Below the pieces are notes generated by a model. That model was given only the letters and a program-made list of their open reading frames with translations, was not told the DNA's origin and did no database searches. The position numbers and the translations under genes are program-made. This document shows positions 36,630 to 49,435 of a stretch of DNA of 64,000 nucleotides, piece by piece (positions within the stretch are counted from its first letter, which is position 1; each line of letters opens with the position of its first letter). The DNA comes from Aquidulcibacter paucihalophilus (lineage in GTDB: Bacteria > Pseudomonadota > Alphaproteobacteria > Caulobacterales > Caulobacteraceae). Where the stretch lies: contig CP127384.1 of NCBI GenBank assembly GCA_030285985.1, positions 1,414,501 through 1,478,500 of the forward strand, given 5' to 3'.

Positions 36630-36995
36630 ATGCGTTTCCGTATGATGTTGGCCGGCGTGGCGGCGGCCGGTTTGATGGCGTTTCCGGCGATGGCCGAGGA
36701 CGGCCAGTATGCGCCGCAACTGACCCGGATCATCGGCGAGGCCGCGCAGGGAACCTGCCTTGCGGCCCTGATGGCACAGCCGCTGCTTGACGCCTGCAAC
36801 GGCCAGATTGCCGCGATGTCGCCGGGGCTCCAGGCGCTCGGCCCGATCGAGACAATGACCTTTGTAAGCGCGCAGGACACGCCCGAGGGCAAGGTCGAGA
36901 CCTACAGCGTGAAATTCACCAGCGGCCGGACGATGAACTGGTTCATCGGCCAGGAACGCGACGGCAAATTCAGCGTCGTCGGCGCCGGAGGCTAG
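36630..36995 (+). CDS. small secreted protein of unknown function
   Basis: A 121-residue exported protein. ATG 36630 follows a GAGGGAGAG ribosome site and leads straight into a signal peptide ending AMA (about residue 22). The mature part is short with two Cys residues (GTCLAALMAQPLLDAC) that could form a disulfide. The C-terminus forms likely strands (VETYSVKFTSGRTMNWFIGQERDGKFSVVG). I recognise no family. It lies five bases upstream of the DUF305 gene, with a TTG start there, so the two are probably co-transcribed. A longer frame back to 36519 exists but precedes the ribosome site. Confidence 0.7.
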   Translation: MRFRMMLAGVAAAGLMAFPAMAEDGQYAPQLTRIIGEAAQGTCLAALMAQPLLDACNGQIAAMSPGLQALGPIETMTFVSAQDTPEGKVETYSVKFTSGRTMNWFIGQERDGKFSVVGAGG

Positions 36996-36999
36996 AGCC

Positions 37000-37665
37000 T
37001 TGGTTGCGGCCGCTGCCGCGGCGCTATGGCTGGCCGGACTTGCGGCGGGGCCGCAGACGCCGCCGATCTTCAATCCCGGTGCGCCGGGTGCGTCCTCCCG
37101 CGTCATCAGCGCCGCGGAGGCTGTGGAGCTCGGTCGCACCAGCTTCACGGCCGATGATGTCGCCTTCATGCAGCATATGATCGTTCACCACGGTCAGGCC
37201 GTGGAGATGGTCGAACTGCTGCGGACGCGGGGCGTCCATCCGACGGTGCGCCGGCTTGGCCAGCGGATCGCCATGAGCCAGGAAGCCGAGATCGCCGTCA
37301 TGCGCGGCTGGCTGACGGATCGCGGGCAGCCGCTGGAAATGCCGGGCATGGGCGGCGGGCATGCCGGGATGGATCACTCGGCCCACGCCGGCCACGCCAT
37401 GCCGGCCTCCGACACACCCATCATGGCCGGCATGCTCTCGCCGGCGCAGATGCAGGCGCTGGCCGCCGCCAGCGGTCCGGCCTTCGACCGCCTGTTCCTC
37501 GAAGGCATGATCCGGCACCATCAGGGGGCGCTCGACATGGTCGACGCCTTGCTGGCCAATCCGGATGCAGCCGAGGATACGATGTTGTCCGACTTCACCA
37601 CCTCTGTCGTCGCCGACCAGTCGGCGGAAATCCTGCGTATGCAGTCCCTTTTGTCTGACCTCTGA
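37000..37665 (+). CDS. DUF305 (CopM-like) His/Met-rich protein
   Basis: A 221-residue protein with two DUF305 halves. The first is FMQHMIVHHGQAVEMVELL near residue 50, with SQEAEIAVMRGWL; the second is FLEGMIRHHQGALDMVDALL near 165. Between them is a Met/His-rich linker, PGMGGGHAGMDHSAHAGHAMP. Such H-H and M-x-M arrangements bind copper or silver in CopM-type proteins, so a periplasmic metal-binding role is plausible. A signal-like hydrophobic N-terminus follows the TTG start at 37000; no ATG or GTG start is available. It precedes an LVIVD-repeat protein by 22 bp. DUF305/LVIVD pairs are seen in other bacteria (family knowledge). Confidence 0.85.
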   Translation: MVAAAAAALWLAGLAAGPQTPPIFNPGAPGASSRVISAAEAVELGRTSFTADDVAFMQHMIVHHGQAVEMVELLRTRGVHPTVRRLGQRIAMSQEAEIAVMRGWLTDRGQPLEMPGMGGGHAGMDHSAHAGHAMPASDTPIMAGMLSPAQMQALAAASGPAFDRLFLEGMIRHHQGALDMVDALLANPDAAEDTMLSDFTTSVVADQSAEILRMQSLLSDL

Positions 37666-37687
37666 ATCCCTTCCCGAAGGACCGGCC

Positions 37688-39535
37688 ATGAACGTTCGCA
37701 GCACACTGCTTTCCACTGTCGCCGCCCTCGGGCTGGTCCTGGGGGCCAATGCCGCCGCGGCCCAGTCCAGCGGGCCGGGCGACGCCCAGGTCATCCAGGC
37801 TGACGGCCGCAGCACCCTGTCGGCCGGGCTGGCGGACGCCGGTCAGCTGGCGTCGGGCATGGTGCTGGAGCATTCCATCGGCATGGCGCCGGGGTTTGCA
37901 GATCCGGACATCGGCTTCTCGCCCCCGACCAGCCGCGAGGAAGGTGAGGCCATGATGGCCCGCGCGCGCGGCAATCCGAACTTCAGCCCGCTGGGGCGGG
38001 CCAACACCGACATGGCGGTGTCTGACGGCAAATTGTTCGTCGGCAATTTCAACGGTTTCAACGCCTATGACATCTCCGGCGACGGCGCGCCGCAGCTGGT
38101 CATGTCGGTCGTCTGCCCCGGTGGTCAGGGCGACGTCTCGGTGCACGGCGACCTGCTGTTCATGTCGGTCGAGGAGAACCGGGGTCGCCTGAACTGCGGC
38201 GCCGCGACCAATGAGGACGACGTCGTCAGCCAGCGGTTCCGCGGCATCCGCATCTTCGACATCAGCGATCTGAACGCTCCGCGCCAGATCGCGGCCGTGC
38301 AGACCTGCCGGGGTTCACACACCCATACGCTGGTCCCGCATCCGACCGACGCCAATGTCCTGTACATCTACAACTCGGGCACGGCGGATGTCCGCGGCGC
38401 GGCGGAGCTGGCCATCTGCACCGACGGCCAGCCGGACCAGAACCCCGAGACCGCCCTGTTCTCGATCGATGTGATCAAGGTCGAGCTGAACCGCCCGCAG
38501 GACGCGGCGATCGTCAACCGGCCGCGCATCTTCGCCGACAGCCAGACCGGCCGCGTGGCGGGTCTGTGGCGTGGGGGCCGGGCCGGCATCGCCAGCCAGA
38601 ACACCGCCCAGACCAACCAGTGCCACGACATCACCGTCTTCCCCGAACTCGGCATGGCGGCCGGTGCGTGCAGCGGCAACGGCATCCTGCTGGACATCTC
38701 CGATCCGGAGAACCCGCGCCGGACGTCGGACATCTTCGACCCGGACATGGCCTACTGGCACTCGGCCACCTTCAACAATACCGGCGAAAAGGTCGTCTTC
38801 ACCGATGAGTGGGGCGGCGGCATCGGTGCCCGTTGTCAGGCCACGAACCCGGCGACCTGGGGCGCCAACATGGTCGCGACCATCGAGAACCGGACCCTGG
38901 CGGGCAAGAGCTTCCACAAGCTGCCGAGCGCCCAAGGCGCGACGGAAAACTGTGTCGCTCACAACGGGATGATCATCCCGGTGCCCGGCCGCGACCTGAT
39001 GGTCCAGGCCTGGTACCAGGGCGGCGTCTCGATCATGGACTTCACCGATCCGGCCAAGCCGGTCGAGATCGCCTTCTTCGACCGGGGACCGATCGACGCG
39101 AGCCGGCTGTATGTCGGCGGGTCGTGGTCGGCCTACTGGTTGAACGGCCGGATCTATTCCAGCGAGATCGCGCGTGGTCTTGATGTGCTGCGTCTGGTCC
39201 CGAGCGACCAGCTGTCTGCGGCTGAAATCGCGGCGGCAGAGGCTGTGTCCCTGGAGACGATCAATCCCCAGACCCAGACCCGGATCACCTGGGCCGATAC
39301 GCCCGACGTCGCCGCCGCCTATCTGGATCAGCTGACCCGCGCCGGCGGCGTGGAGGCGGACCTCGCCGGCCAGGTCCAGACCGGAATCGATCAATGGCGG
39401 CGTGGCGGTCGCGCCGACCGGCGCGGCGCGGCGACGCTCGCCGGCCTTCTGAACGAGGCCTCGGGCAAGGCTACCGGGTTGAACAAGACCCGGCTGAAAT
39501 CCCTGGCCGATCTGTTCGAGCGTCGCGGCCGCTAG
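37688..39535 (+). CDS. LVIVD-repeat beta-propeller protein, exported
   Basis: A 615-residue exported protein. Start ATG 37688 is followed by a signal peptide ending near AAAAQ (residue 26); an open frame further upstream overlaps the DUF305 gene and is not used. Propeller-type strands recur: MAVSDGKLFVGNFNGFNAYDI, DVSVHGDLLFMSVEENRG, FRGIRIFDISDLNAPRQIAAV and GNGILLDISDPENPRRTSDI. These match the LVIVD repeat (PF08309). Several Cys residues and a Gly/His region (GSHTHTLVPHP) lie on loops. The C-terminal 120 residues are helical and Arg/Ala-rich. The same repeat type is fused to the decahaem cytochrome at 12.6-16.5 kb. Possible roles are surface adhesion or metal handling with DUF305; none can be proved. 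Confidence 0.82.
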   Translation: MNVRSTLLSTVAALGLVLGANAAAAQSSGPGDAQVIQADGRSTLSAGLADAGQLASGMVLEHSIGMAPGFADPDIGFSPPTSREEGEAMMARARGNPNFSPLGRANTDMAVSDGKLFVGNFNGFNAYDISGDGAPQLVMSVVCPGGQGDVSVHGDLLFMSVEENRGRLNCGAATNEDDVVSQRFRGIRIFDISDLNAPRQIAAVQTCRGSHTHTLVPHPTDANVLYIYNSGTADVRGAAELAICTDGQPDQNPETALFSIDVIKVELNRPQDAAIVNRPRIFADSQTGRVAGLWRGGRAGIASQNTAQTNQCHDITVFPELGMAAGACSGNGILLDISDPENPRRTSDIFDPDMAYWHSATFNNTGEKVVFTDEWGGGIGARCQATNPATWGANMVATIENRTLAGKSFHKLPSAQGATENCVAHNGMIIPVPGRDLMVQAWYQGGVSIMDFTDPAKPVEIAFFDRGPIDASRLYVGGSWSAYWLNGRIYSSEIARGLDVLRLVPSDQLSAAEIAAAEAVSLETINPQTQTRITWADTPDVAAAYLDQLTRAGGVEADLAGQVQTGIDQWRRGGRADRRGAATLAGLLNEASGKATGLNKTRLKSLADLFERRGR

Positions 39536-39551
39536 AAAGCGGACCGGACGG

Positions 39552-39579
39552 CGACGGGCGGTCGAACGGCCGCCCGTCG
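39552..39579 (+). terminator. terminator-like hairpin after the LVIVD protein
   Basis: CGACGGGCGG (39552-39561) pairs with CCGCCCGTCG (39570-39579), ten pairs with an eight-base loop, 17 bp after the stop codon. No T-run follows. The 397-bp gap 39536-39932 holds this, the repeats at 39876-39912 and otherwise no feature I can identify. Confidence 0.5.
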
Positions 39580-39875
39580 GGTCTCAGGCCCTGATCCACG
39601 ATTCGGCCTCGCCCGGCAGTCGCCCATGACGGCGATTGCCGGGCAGGATGGCTTGCGCTCCGGCTCCAATCTTACCGTGCACGCCATAAAAGAGTGGGCG
39701 GAGAGTCCTCGCGAAAATCCCGGCCAACCCGAAAATGCTGCACTAGCGAAGAGCTTCGAGAGGCAGTAAATTTACGGTGAAGGCGCTGCGAGAGCGATAA
39801 AATACCCCCGTATCCGTCGTTTCCAGCAGCCTCAGAGCGACAATTAATCGAAAGCCCCCGGAGGCCCGCTTGCTA

Positions 39876-39912
39876 ATTTCGCAAACGCGGTAAACATTTC
39901 GCAAATGCGTAA
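39876..39912 (+). promoter_or_regulatory. tandem direct repeat upstream of amtB
   Basis: ATTTCGCAAACGCGGTAA (39876-39893) and ATTTCGCAAATGCGTAA (39896-39912) are near-identical repeats 20 bp apart, about two helical turns, and end 20 bp before the amtB start. The local composition is much AT-richer than its surroundings. Two aligned regulator sites, perhaps for nitrogen control, are likely; the regulator cannot be named. Confidence 0.45.
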
Positions 39913-39932
39913 TGTTGTCCTTGGGGGATCAA

Positions 39933-41288
39933 ATGACACGACTTCGTATCGGGCTTTCGGGTGCAGTCCTTCTATTGGCCGGGGGCGTAGCCGGCACAGC
40001 CTCGGCGGCGGCCAGCGCGACGCCCGCGCTGCTGGCGCATCAGGTACCGCTGGCGCTTGACGGGGCGGCGACCGGCTGGATCCTGACCTCCACGGCGCTG
40101 GTCCTGCTGATGACCCTGCCGGGGTTGGCCCTGTTCTATGGCGGCATGGTGCGTCGCAAGAACGTCATCGCCACCATCACCCAGTCGTTGGGCGTTGCGT
40201 CCGTCGTCACGCTGGCCTGGTTCATTGCCGGCTACGGGCTGTCCTTCGGCGTCGGCCAGCCGATCGGCGGCTATTCGGGCGATGACGTTCAGCCCTACAT
40301 CGGCTCCTTCCAGGCGCTGTTCCTGAACGGCGTCACGACGACCACGGCGCACAGTCTGGCACCCGGCCTGCCGGAGTTCCTCTGGATCGCCTACCAGCTG
40401 ACCTTCGCCATCATCACGCCGGCACTGATCGCCGGGGCATTCGCCGAGCGGATCAAATACTCCGGCCTGCTGCTGTTCACCGGCCTTTGGACCCTGCTGG
40501 TCTATGCGCCCATCTGTCACTGGGTCTGGGGCGGCGGCTTCCTCGGTGCGGCGGGCGTGCTTGATTTCGCCGGCGGTGCCGTCGTGCACGTCAATGCCGG
40601 CGTGGCCGGTCTGGTCTGCGCGATCTTCCTTGGTGCCCGGAAGGGCTACGGCAAGGAGAGCATCGTTGCCCACAATCCGGTGCTGACCATGATCGGTGCC
40701 TCCCTGCTGCTGGTCGGCTGGATCGGTTTCAACGCCGGCTCGGCCTGGACGGCGGACTCGATCGCATCGGTCGCCCTGCTGAACACCATCCTGGCCGCCA
40801 TGGCCGGATCGCTGACCTGGAAGATCGTCGAGATCATGGAGAAGCGGAAGCCGTCGCTGATCGGCGTGCTGTCCGGTCTGATCGCCGGTCTGGTCGCCAT
40901 CACCCCGGCCGCCGGACTGGTCGACCCCAAGGGGGCGGTGATCATCGGCCTGGCCTCGGGGCCGGTCTGCTACGCGGCCTCGGTCTGGATCAAGAAGCTG
41001 CTGCGCTATGACGACAGCCTCGACGCGTTCGGCATCCACGGCGCCGGTGGCATCCTGGGTGCGGTTCTGACCGGCGTGTTCGCCTCCGCCGCCGTCAACG
41101 GCGTCGCCGAGGGCGCGACCGTCGCCAAGCAGGTCTGGGGTCTGGGTGTCACCATCGGCTGGAGCGCCGTCGCGACCTTCCTGATCCTGATCGTCTGCAA
41201 ATTCACCACCGGCCTGCGGGTGACCGCGGAACAGGAGCAGGAGGGCCTCGACGGGCACCTGCATGGTGAGGTGATGGAGGGCGTCTGA
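39933..41288 (+). CDS. amtB: ammonium transporter Amt
   Basis: A 451-residue inner-membrane channel with about 11-12 helices and an N-terminal signal-like segment. The pore twin histidines are present in DFAGGAVVHVNAGVAGL and DAFGIHGAGGILG, along with the phenylalanine-gate region and the conserved LFYGGMVRRKNV loop. It conducts ammonium into the cell when it is scarce. ATG 39933 has a GGGGGAT ribosome site; a start seven codons upstream is less likely. No glnK/glnB gene lies beside it, unlike the common glnK-amtB operon. Downstream are a TorF-like porin gene and gltD-gltB, so the cluster handles nitrogen uptake and assimilation. Confidence 0.95.
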   Translation: MTRLRIGLSGAVLLLAGGVAGTASAAASATPALLAHQVPLALDGAATGWILTSTALVLLMTLPGLALFYGGMVRRKNVIATITQSLGVASVVTLAWFIAGYGLSFGVGQPIGGYSGDDVQPYIGSFQALFLNGVTTTTAHSLAPGLPEFLWIAYQLTFAIITPALIAGAFAERIKYSGLLLFTGLWTLLVYAPICHWVWGGGFLGAAGVLDFAGGAVVHVNAGVAGLVCAIFLGARKGYGKESIVAHNPVLTMIGASLLLVGWIGFNAGSAWTADSIASVALLNTILAAMAGSLTWKIVEIMEKRKPSLIGVLSGLIAGLVAITPAAGLVDPKGAVIIGLASGPVCYAASVWIKKLLRYDDSLDAFGIHGAGGILGAVLTGVFASAAVNGVAEGATVAKQVWGLGVTIGWSAVATFLILIVCKFTTGLRVTAEQEQEGLDGHLHGEVMEGV

Positions 41289-41300
41289 CCTCCATCCGAC

Positions 41301-41330
41301 GGCGGCGCGGAGCCTCCCCTCCGCGTCGCC
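41301..41330 (+). terminator. hairpin between amtB and the TorF-like gene
   Basis: GGCGGCGCGGAG (41301-41312) and CTCCGCGTCGCC (41319-41330) form a 12-pair stem with one mismatch and a six-base loop, 12 bp after the amtB stop. It may partly terminate or stabilise the amtB transcript. Confidence 0.5.
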
Positions 41331-41376
41331 ACCAGTATGCGTGAGTCTCGAAAACCATCGACAACAAGGGGATACG

Positions 41377-42057
41377 ATGATGAGAACCGCTCTTGCCTGC
41401 GCGGCTGCCGTAGCCGTGCTTCTGACCGCCGGGGCCGCTTCGGCCCAGGAGGCACCCGAGGTCGCCTGGAACCTGGGGGTGACCAGCGACTATGTCTTCC
41501 GCGGCTACAGCCAGACCAGCGAAGACCCCGCCATCTTCGGCGGCGTGGACGTCACGGCCGGCAGTTTCTACGCCGGGGCCTGGGCCTCGAACGTCGACTT
41601 CGGCGACGACACGGAAGCCGAGTTCGACATCTATGGCGGCTATCGCACCGAGGTCTCCGGCTTCGCGGTCGATGTCGGCGTGGTGGGCTATCTCTACGTC
41701 TCCCAGCCCGGCGGTGCGGACTATGACTATGCCGAGTTCAAGGCGGCTGCGTCGCGGGCGATCGGGCCGGTGACCCTGGCGGCTGCCGTCTACTGGTCGC
41801 CCGACTTCTTCGGGGTCGACGAGGAGGCCACCTATGTCGAGGCCAATGCGGCCTTCTCACCGGCCCCCCAATGGACGGTATCGGGAGCTGTCGGGCGCCA
41901 GGCGCTGGACGTCAACGCCGACTACGCCACCTGGAACGCCGGCGTCGCCTATGCCTTCAGCGACAATGTCGCGATCGATGTCCGCTACCACGACACAGAC
42001 GTAACGGGTCCGCTGTCCGATGATCGGGTGGTCGCAGGACTCAAATTCCTGTTCTGA
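41377..42057 (+). CDS. TorF/Gcw_chp family putative porin
   Basis: A 226-residue exported beta-barrel protein. ATG 41377, with AAGGGG upstream, starts a signal peptide ending near ASAQ (residue 22). The mature N-terminus has the family signature WNLGVTSDYVFRGYSQT. Alternating strands follow (SGFAVDVGVVGYLYVSQPGG, VTLAAAVYWSPDFFG) and the protein ends in VAGLKFLF with a C-terminal Phe. Gcw_chp (TIGR02001) proteins are often found beside ammonium transporters in Proteobacteria, as here after amtB, so it is probably an outer-membrane pore for small nitrogen solutes. That function is inferred. Confidence 0.88.
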   Translation: MMRTALACAAAVAVLLTAGAASAQEAPEVAWNLGVTSDYVFRGYSQTSEDPAIFGGVDVTAGSFYAGAWASNVDFGDDTEAEFDIYGGYRTEVSGFAVDVGVVGYLYVSQPGGADYDYAEFKAAASRAIGPVTLAAAVYWSPDFFGVDEEATYVEANAAFSPAPQWTVSGAVGRQALDVNADYATWNAGVAYAFSDNVAIDVRYHDTDVTGPLSDDRVVAGLKFLF

Positions 42058-42079
42058 TATTTGCGTTGCACAAATCGAG

Positions 42080-42114
42080 CCGGTCGAACGTTGCGAAAAA
42101 ATCTGTTCGGCCGG
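42080..42114 (+). repeat. inverted repeat after the TorF-like gene
   Basis: CCGGTCGAAC (42080-42089) and GTTCGGCCGG (42105-42114) pair at nine of ten positions around a 15-base AT-rich loop. It could be a terminator for the porin gene or an operator for gltD. Confidence 0.35.
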
Positions 42115-42151
42115 TTCAACTTTGCACGATGGGCGGCATGATGTGCACGCA

Positions 42152-42167
42152 CTGCACGGAAGTTGCT
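42152..42167 (+). promoter_or_regulatory. candidate sigma-54-type promoter upstream of gltD
   Basis: CTGCACGGAAGTTGCT (42152-42167) matches the -24/-12 pattern TGGCACG-N4-TTGCW except in its first two bases, where the second of the invariant GG is kept but the first is T. It would start transcription near 42178, about 38 bases before gltD. A TGCAC (42124-42128) and a GTGCA (42143-42147) lie just upstream. Confidence 0.3.
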
Positions 42168-42215
42168 GTTGCGCTGACGGACTCCTAAGCCTTGTGCAGT
42201 AGCGAAAGGCTTGCA

Positions 42216-43645
42216 GTGGCGTCGTTGAACCAGACATTCGTGATCACCCCGAGGACGGGACCGGCCAAGACGCCGGCGGCCGACCGCGTGCGTGACTTCT
42301 CCGAGATCTACGCGGACTTCAGTCCGGTGGCCGGGGCGGGTCAGTCGAGCCGCTGCGCCCAGTGCGGCGTGCCCTTCTGTCAGACCGGCTGCCCGCTTCA
42401 GAACAACATCCCCGACTGGCTGCGCCTCGCCGCAGAAGGCCGCGCCGAGGAGGCCTGGCGCCAATCGGAAGGGACCTCGACCATGCCCGAAATCTGCGGC
42501 CGGATCTGTCCGCAGGACCGGCTGTGCGAGGGCGCCTGCACACTCGAGCAATCGGGATGGGAGACGGTGACCATCGGTTCGGTCGAGCGCTGGCTGGGCG
42601 ATCTGGCGTTTGAAAGCGGCTGGGTTGAGCCGATCCGCCCGCGGGTCGAACGCGGTCAGTCCGTGGGAATCGTCGGCGCCGGGCCGGCGGGGATGGCGGC
42701 GGCGGACCGCCTGCGGTCGGCCGGCTATGCGGTGACGATCTACGACCGGCACGACCGTGCGGGCGGCCTGCTGATGTACGGCATCCCCGGATTCAAGCTG
42801 GAGAAGCCCGTGGTCCAGCGACGGCTCGACCGGCTGGCCGACGGCGGTGTGACCTTCCGGCTGGGCGTGGACGTCGGAGGCGATCTGCCGTTCGCCGAGG
42901 TGCGGGCGGCGCACGACGCCGTGCTGGTGGCGACGGGGGTCTATCAGGCACGGCGTCTGACGGCTCCGGGATGCGGCTCGACCGGGGTGATCGCGGCGCT
43001 GGACTATCTGATCGCCTCGAACCGCAAGGGGCTGGGCGATCCGGTCGCGGCCTTCGACAGTGGTGCGCTGGACGCATCAGGCAAGCGGGTGGTCGTGATC
43101 GGCGGCGGCGATACGGCGATGGACTGCGTGCGCACGGCGGTGCGGCAGGGCGCGACGTCGGTGACCTGCCTCTATCGCCGCGATCGGGACAATATGCCGG
43201 GCAGCGCCCGCGAGGTCGCCAACGCCGAGGAGGAAGGCGTGGTCTTCGAATGGCTGGCCGCGCCCCGGGCGGTGCTGGGCGAGGCGGATCGGGTGACCGG
43301 AGTCCGGGGCCAGCGCATGACCCTCGCTGCCCAGTCCGCGGACGGCCGCTGGAGCGTTGAACCGGTTCCGGGCGGAGAGTTCGACCTGGCCGCCGATCTG
43401 GTCATTGAGGCGCTCGGCTTCGAGCCCGAGGATATGCCGGGCCTGTTCGCCGAGCCCGATCTGGCCCTGACCGACTGGCGGACGATCCGCACGGCAGGGC
43501 ACACCAAGGCGACGACCCTGGAGGGCGTATTCGCCGCCGGCGACATCGTGCGGGGAGCGTCGCTCGTCGTCTGGGCCGTCAGGGACGGGCAGGACGCCGC
43601 GGCTGAAATCGAGGCCTGGCTATCCAGCCGGGAGAGGGCGGCCGC

Positions 43646-43649
<4 letters not shown>
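42216..43649 (+). CDS. gltD: glutamate synthase small subunit
   Basis: A 477-residue flavoprotein that passes electrons from NADPH through Fe-S clusters to GltB. The N-terminus carries two Cys clusters, CAQCGVPFCQTGCP and CGRICPQDRLCEGAC. FAD is bound at GIVGAGPAGMAAADRL and NADPH at VVIGGGDTAMDCVR. The C-terminal GVFAAGDIVRGASLVVWAVRDG is the usual second FAD motif. Start GTG 42216 is preferred because GAAAGG lies about eight bases upstream; the in-frame TTG at 42192 has none. It precedes gltB with an ATGA overlap. The small-before-large order is common in Alphaproteobacteria. Confidence 0.96.
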
Positions 43650-48130
<4,481 letters not shown>

Positions 48131-48177
48131 CGCCGTCCGGATCCGCGCCCGCCGGCCCGGGGCTGCCCTTGGGCTGC

Positions 48178-48206
48178 GCGCCACAGGCCGTCAGGGCCCG
48201 TGGCGC
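48178..48206. repeat. hairpin in the gap after gltB
   Basis: GCGCCAC (48178-48184) and GTGGCGC (48200-48206) pair perfectly around a loop that itself contains GGCC twice. It lies between the converging gltB and the 89-residue gene; termination of one or both is possible. The rest of 48131-48297 shows nothing I can support. Confidence 0.3.
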
Positions 48207-48297
48207 AAGAGGCCGAAGAAATGACCTGGCAAGGCGTCTGCTCTGCGGGGCCGGCCGGGTTGTACAGACCGACGCAAGACGGTCAGGACGGGCAAAC

Positions 48298-48567
48298 TCA
48301 GGCGGCTACTGCCTCCGTGGGGTCGAGCCCGCGGACAAAGGCCTGCAGGCGACGGAGGGCTCTTTGGTCGCGACCGTCGCCCCGGCCATCAGGGCCCTGT
48401 TCGACGAGCACCTCGAGAAGCACTTCGGCCTCGCGGGAGTTTCTCGGCCTGTGGTCGAGAATGAAGGCTTCGGCGGCGACGAAGCGATCCCAAACGATTT
48501 CAAGATCGCTGCGGTAGTGTTGGCGCCAAAATGCAATGGCCGCCTCCAGGGTCCATCTCTGAGACAT
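48298..48567 (-). CDS. 89-residue soluble protein of unknown function
   Basis: Start ATG 48565-48567 is preceded by AAGGAGG, an almost perfect ribosome-binding site. The predicted protein begins MSQRWTLEAAIAFWRQHYRSD and is rich in charged helices (IVWDRFVAAEAFILDH, SREAEVLLEVLVEQG), consistent with a small all-helical cytoplasmic protein. It ends in a DPTEAVAA tail. I recognise no family. It lies 62 bp downstream of the membrane protein gene on the same strand and is the last of a four-gene set led by a LuxR-type regulator, although the distance could indicate its own promoter. Confidence 0.65.
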   Translation of the reverse strand: MSQRWTLEAAIAFWRQHYRSDLEIVWDRFVAAEAFILDHRPRNSREAEVLLEVLVEQGPDGRGDGRDQRALRRLQAFVRGLDPTEAVAA

Positions 48568-48629
48568 GACTCCGCCCTCCTTGGGCAAGATCAAGGCGGC
48601 CACAGCCGCCGTGCTGATAGAAAAATGGC

Positions 48630-49058
48630 CTAGCGAGTGAGCCGGGCGGACCGGGCGTAGGGCGCGTTCCGGCACTCCCAGACGCCGAACAGGCCGATCA
48701 ACATGAGCTCCACCCAGACCACGATGCGAAACGTAACGCTGGCCCAGACCTGGACGTCCGGCGTGAGAAGGGCGACCAGATAGGTGGCGATCGACAACAG
48801 CTGGATTCCCGCCGCGGCCAACAGCCACCACCGTTCAGTCGTCAGACCCAGCCAGACCAGGGTCCCGAAGAGGAGTATGGCCAGAAGGCCGACGCCCCAT
48901 CGCAGACCGTCGACCTGAAAGCCGTCGACGAGTGGCGTCGCCAGCATGGCGACCAGAAAGGCCGTCGCCGCGATCCGCTCAGCCGTCCTTCCCTTCCACA
49001 GCTGCAAACCAATGCTGACTGCGCTGAGGCAGAGAATGGAGAGTTGGATGACGCTCAT
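48630..49058 (-). CDS. four-helix membrane protein of unknown function
   Basis: A 142-residue integral membrane protein with about four to five hydrophobic helices: MSVIQLSILCLSAVSIGLQL, IAATAFLVAMLATPLV, LLAILLFGTLVWLGL, WWLLAAAGIQLLSIATYLVAL and IVVWVELMLIGLFGVWEC. ATG 49058 is chosen because GGGGA lies seven bases upstream; ATG 49064 would place that site too close. The tail is basic (NAPYARSARLTR). It starts 19 bp after the preceding small gene, consistent with an operon under the LuxR-type regulator. No family recognised. Confidence 0.7.
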   Translation of the reverse strand: MSVIQLSILCLSAVSIGLQLWKGRTAERIAATAFLVAMLATPLVDGFQVDGLRWGVGLLAILLFGTLVWLGLTTERWWLLAAAGIQLLSIATYLVALLTPDVQVWASVTFRIVVWVELMLIGLFGVWECRNAPYARSARLTR

Positions 49059-49077
49059 GCTCATTCCCCGGCCCCGG

Positions 49078-49410
49078 TCAGGCCGCCGCGCCGATCGCTC
49101 CGACGACCACTGGCCTGGTCTTCTCTTCGAGAGGCCCTTCAAGGCGCCAGAGGACGCCATGGGTCGAAGCGACGGCCGCAAGTCCTCCGTGGCCCTCCAC
49201 GACCGCGCCCCGCGCTTCGGCAAGCTGGTTCAGGCCGCGCACGACATTGAGCAGGGCAGGGTGGCCGACATCGGCGGCGAACCCGGCATCTGCCCGCCCC
49301 TCGATCATGGCTTGAATCAGGGCCGTCGTCTCGATCATGGCCCTGTCGACCGCGTGTTCCGCTGTCTGGAGGCGGCGGGCAATCCGCACGCCGACATGTC
49401 TGCTATTCAT
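49078..49410 (-). CDS. 110-residue protein of unknown function
   Basis: A small cytoplasmic protein that looks helical: VRIARRLQTAEHAVDRAMIETTALIQAMIEG, then VVRGLNQLAEARGAVVEGHGGLAAVA. It has no signal peptide. ATG 49410 sits eight bases after AGGAG; the ATG two codons upstream at 49416 is only two bases from that site and less likely. The sequence resembles small proteins found beside LuxR-type regulators in related bacteria in general style only; I do not assign a family. It lies 25 bp after the regulator gene, so co-expression is likely. Confidence 0.65.
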   Translation of the reverse strand: MNSRHVGVRIARRLQTAEHAVDRAMIETTALIQAMIEGRADAGFAADVGHPALLNVVRGLNQLAEARGAVVEGHGGLAAVASTHGVLWRLEGPLEEKTRPVVVGAIGAAA

Positions 49411-49435
49411 TGGCATAGCTCCTAACGCTCAAGAG

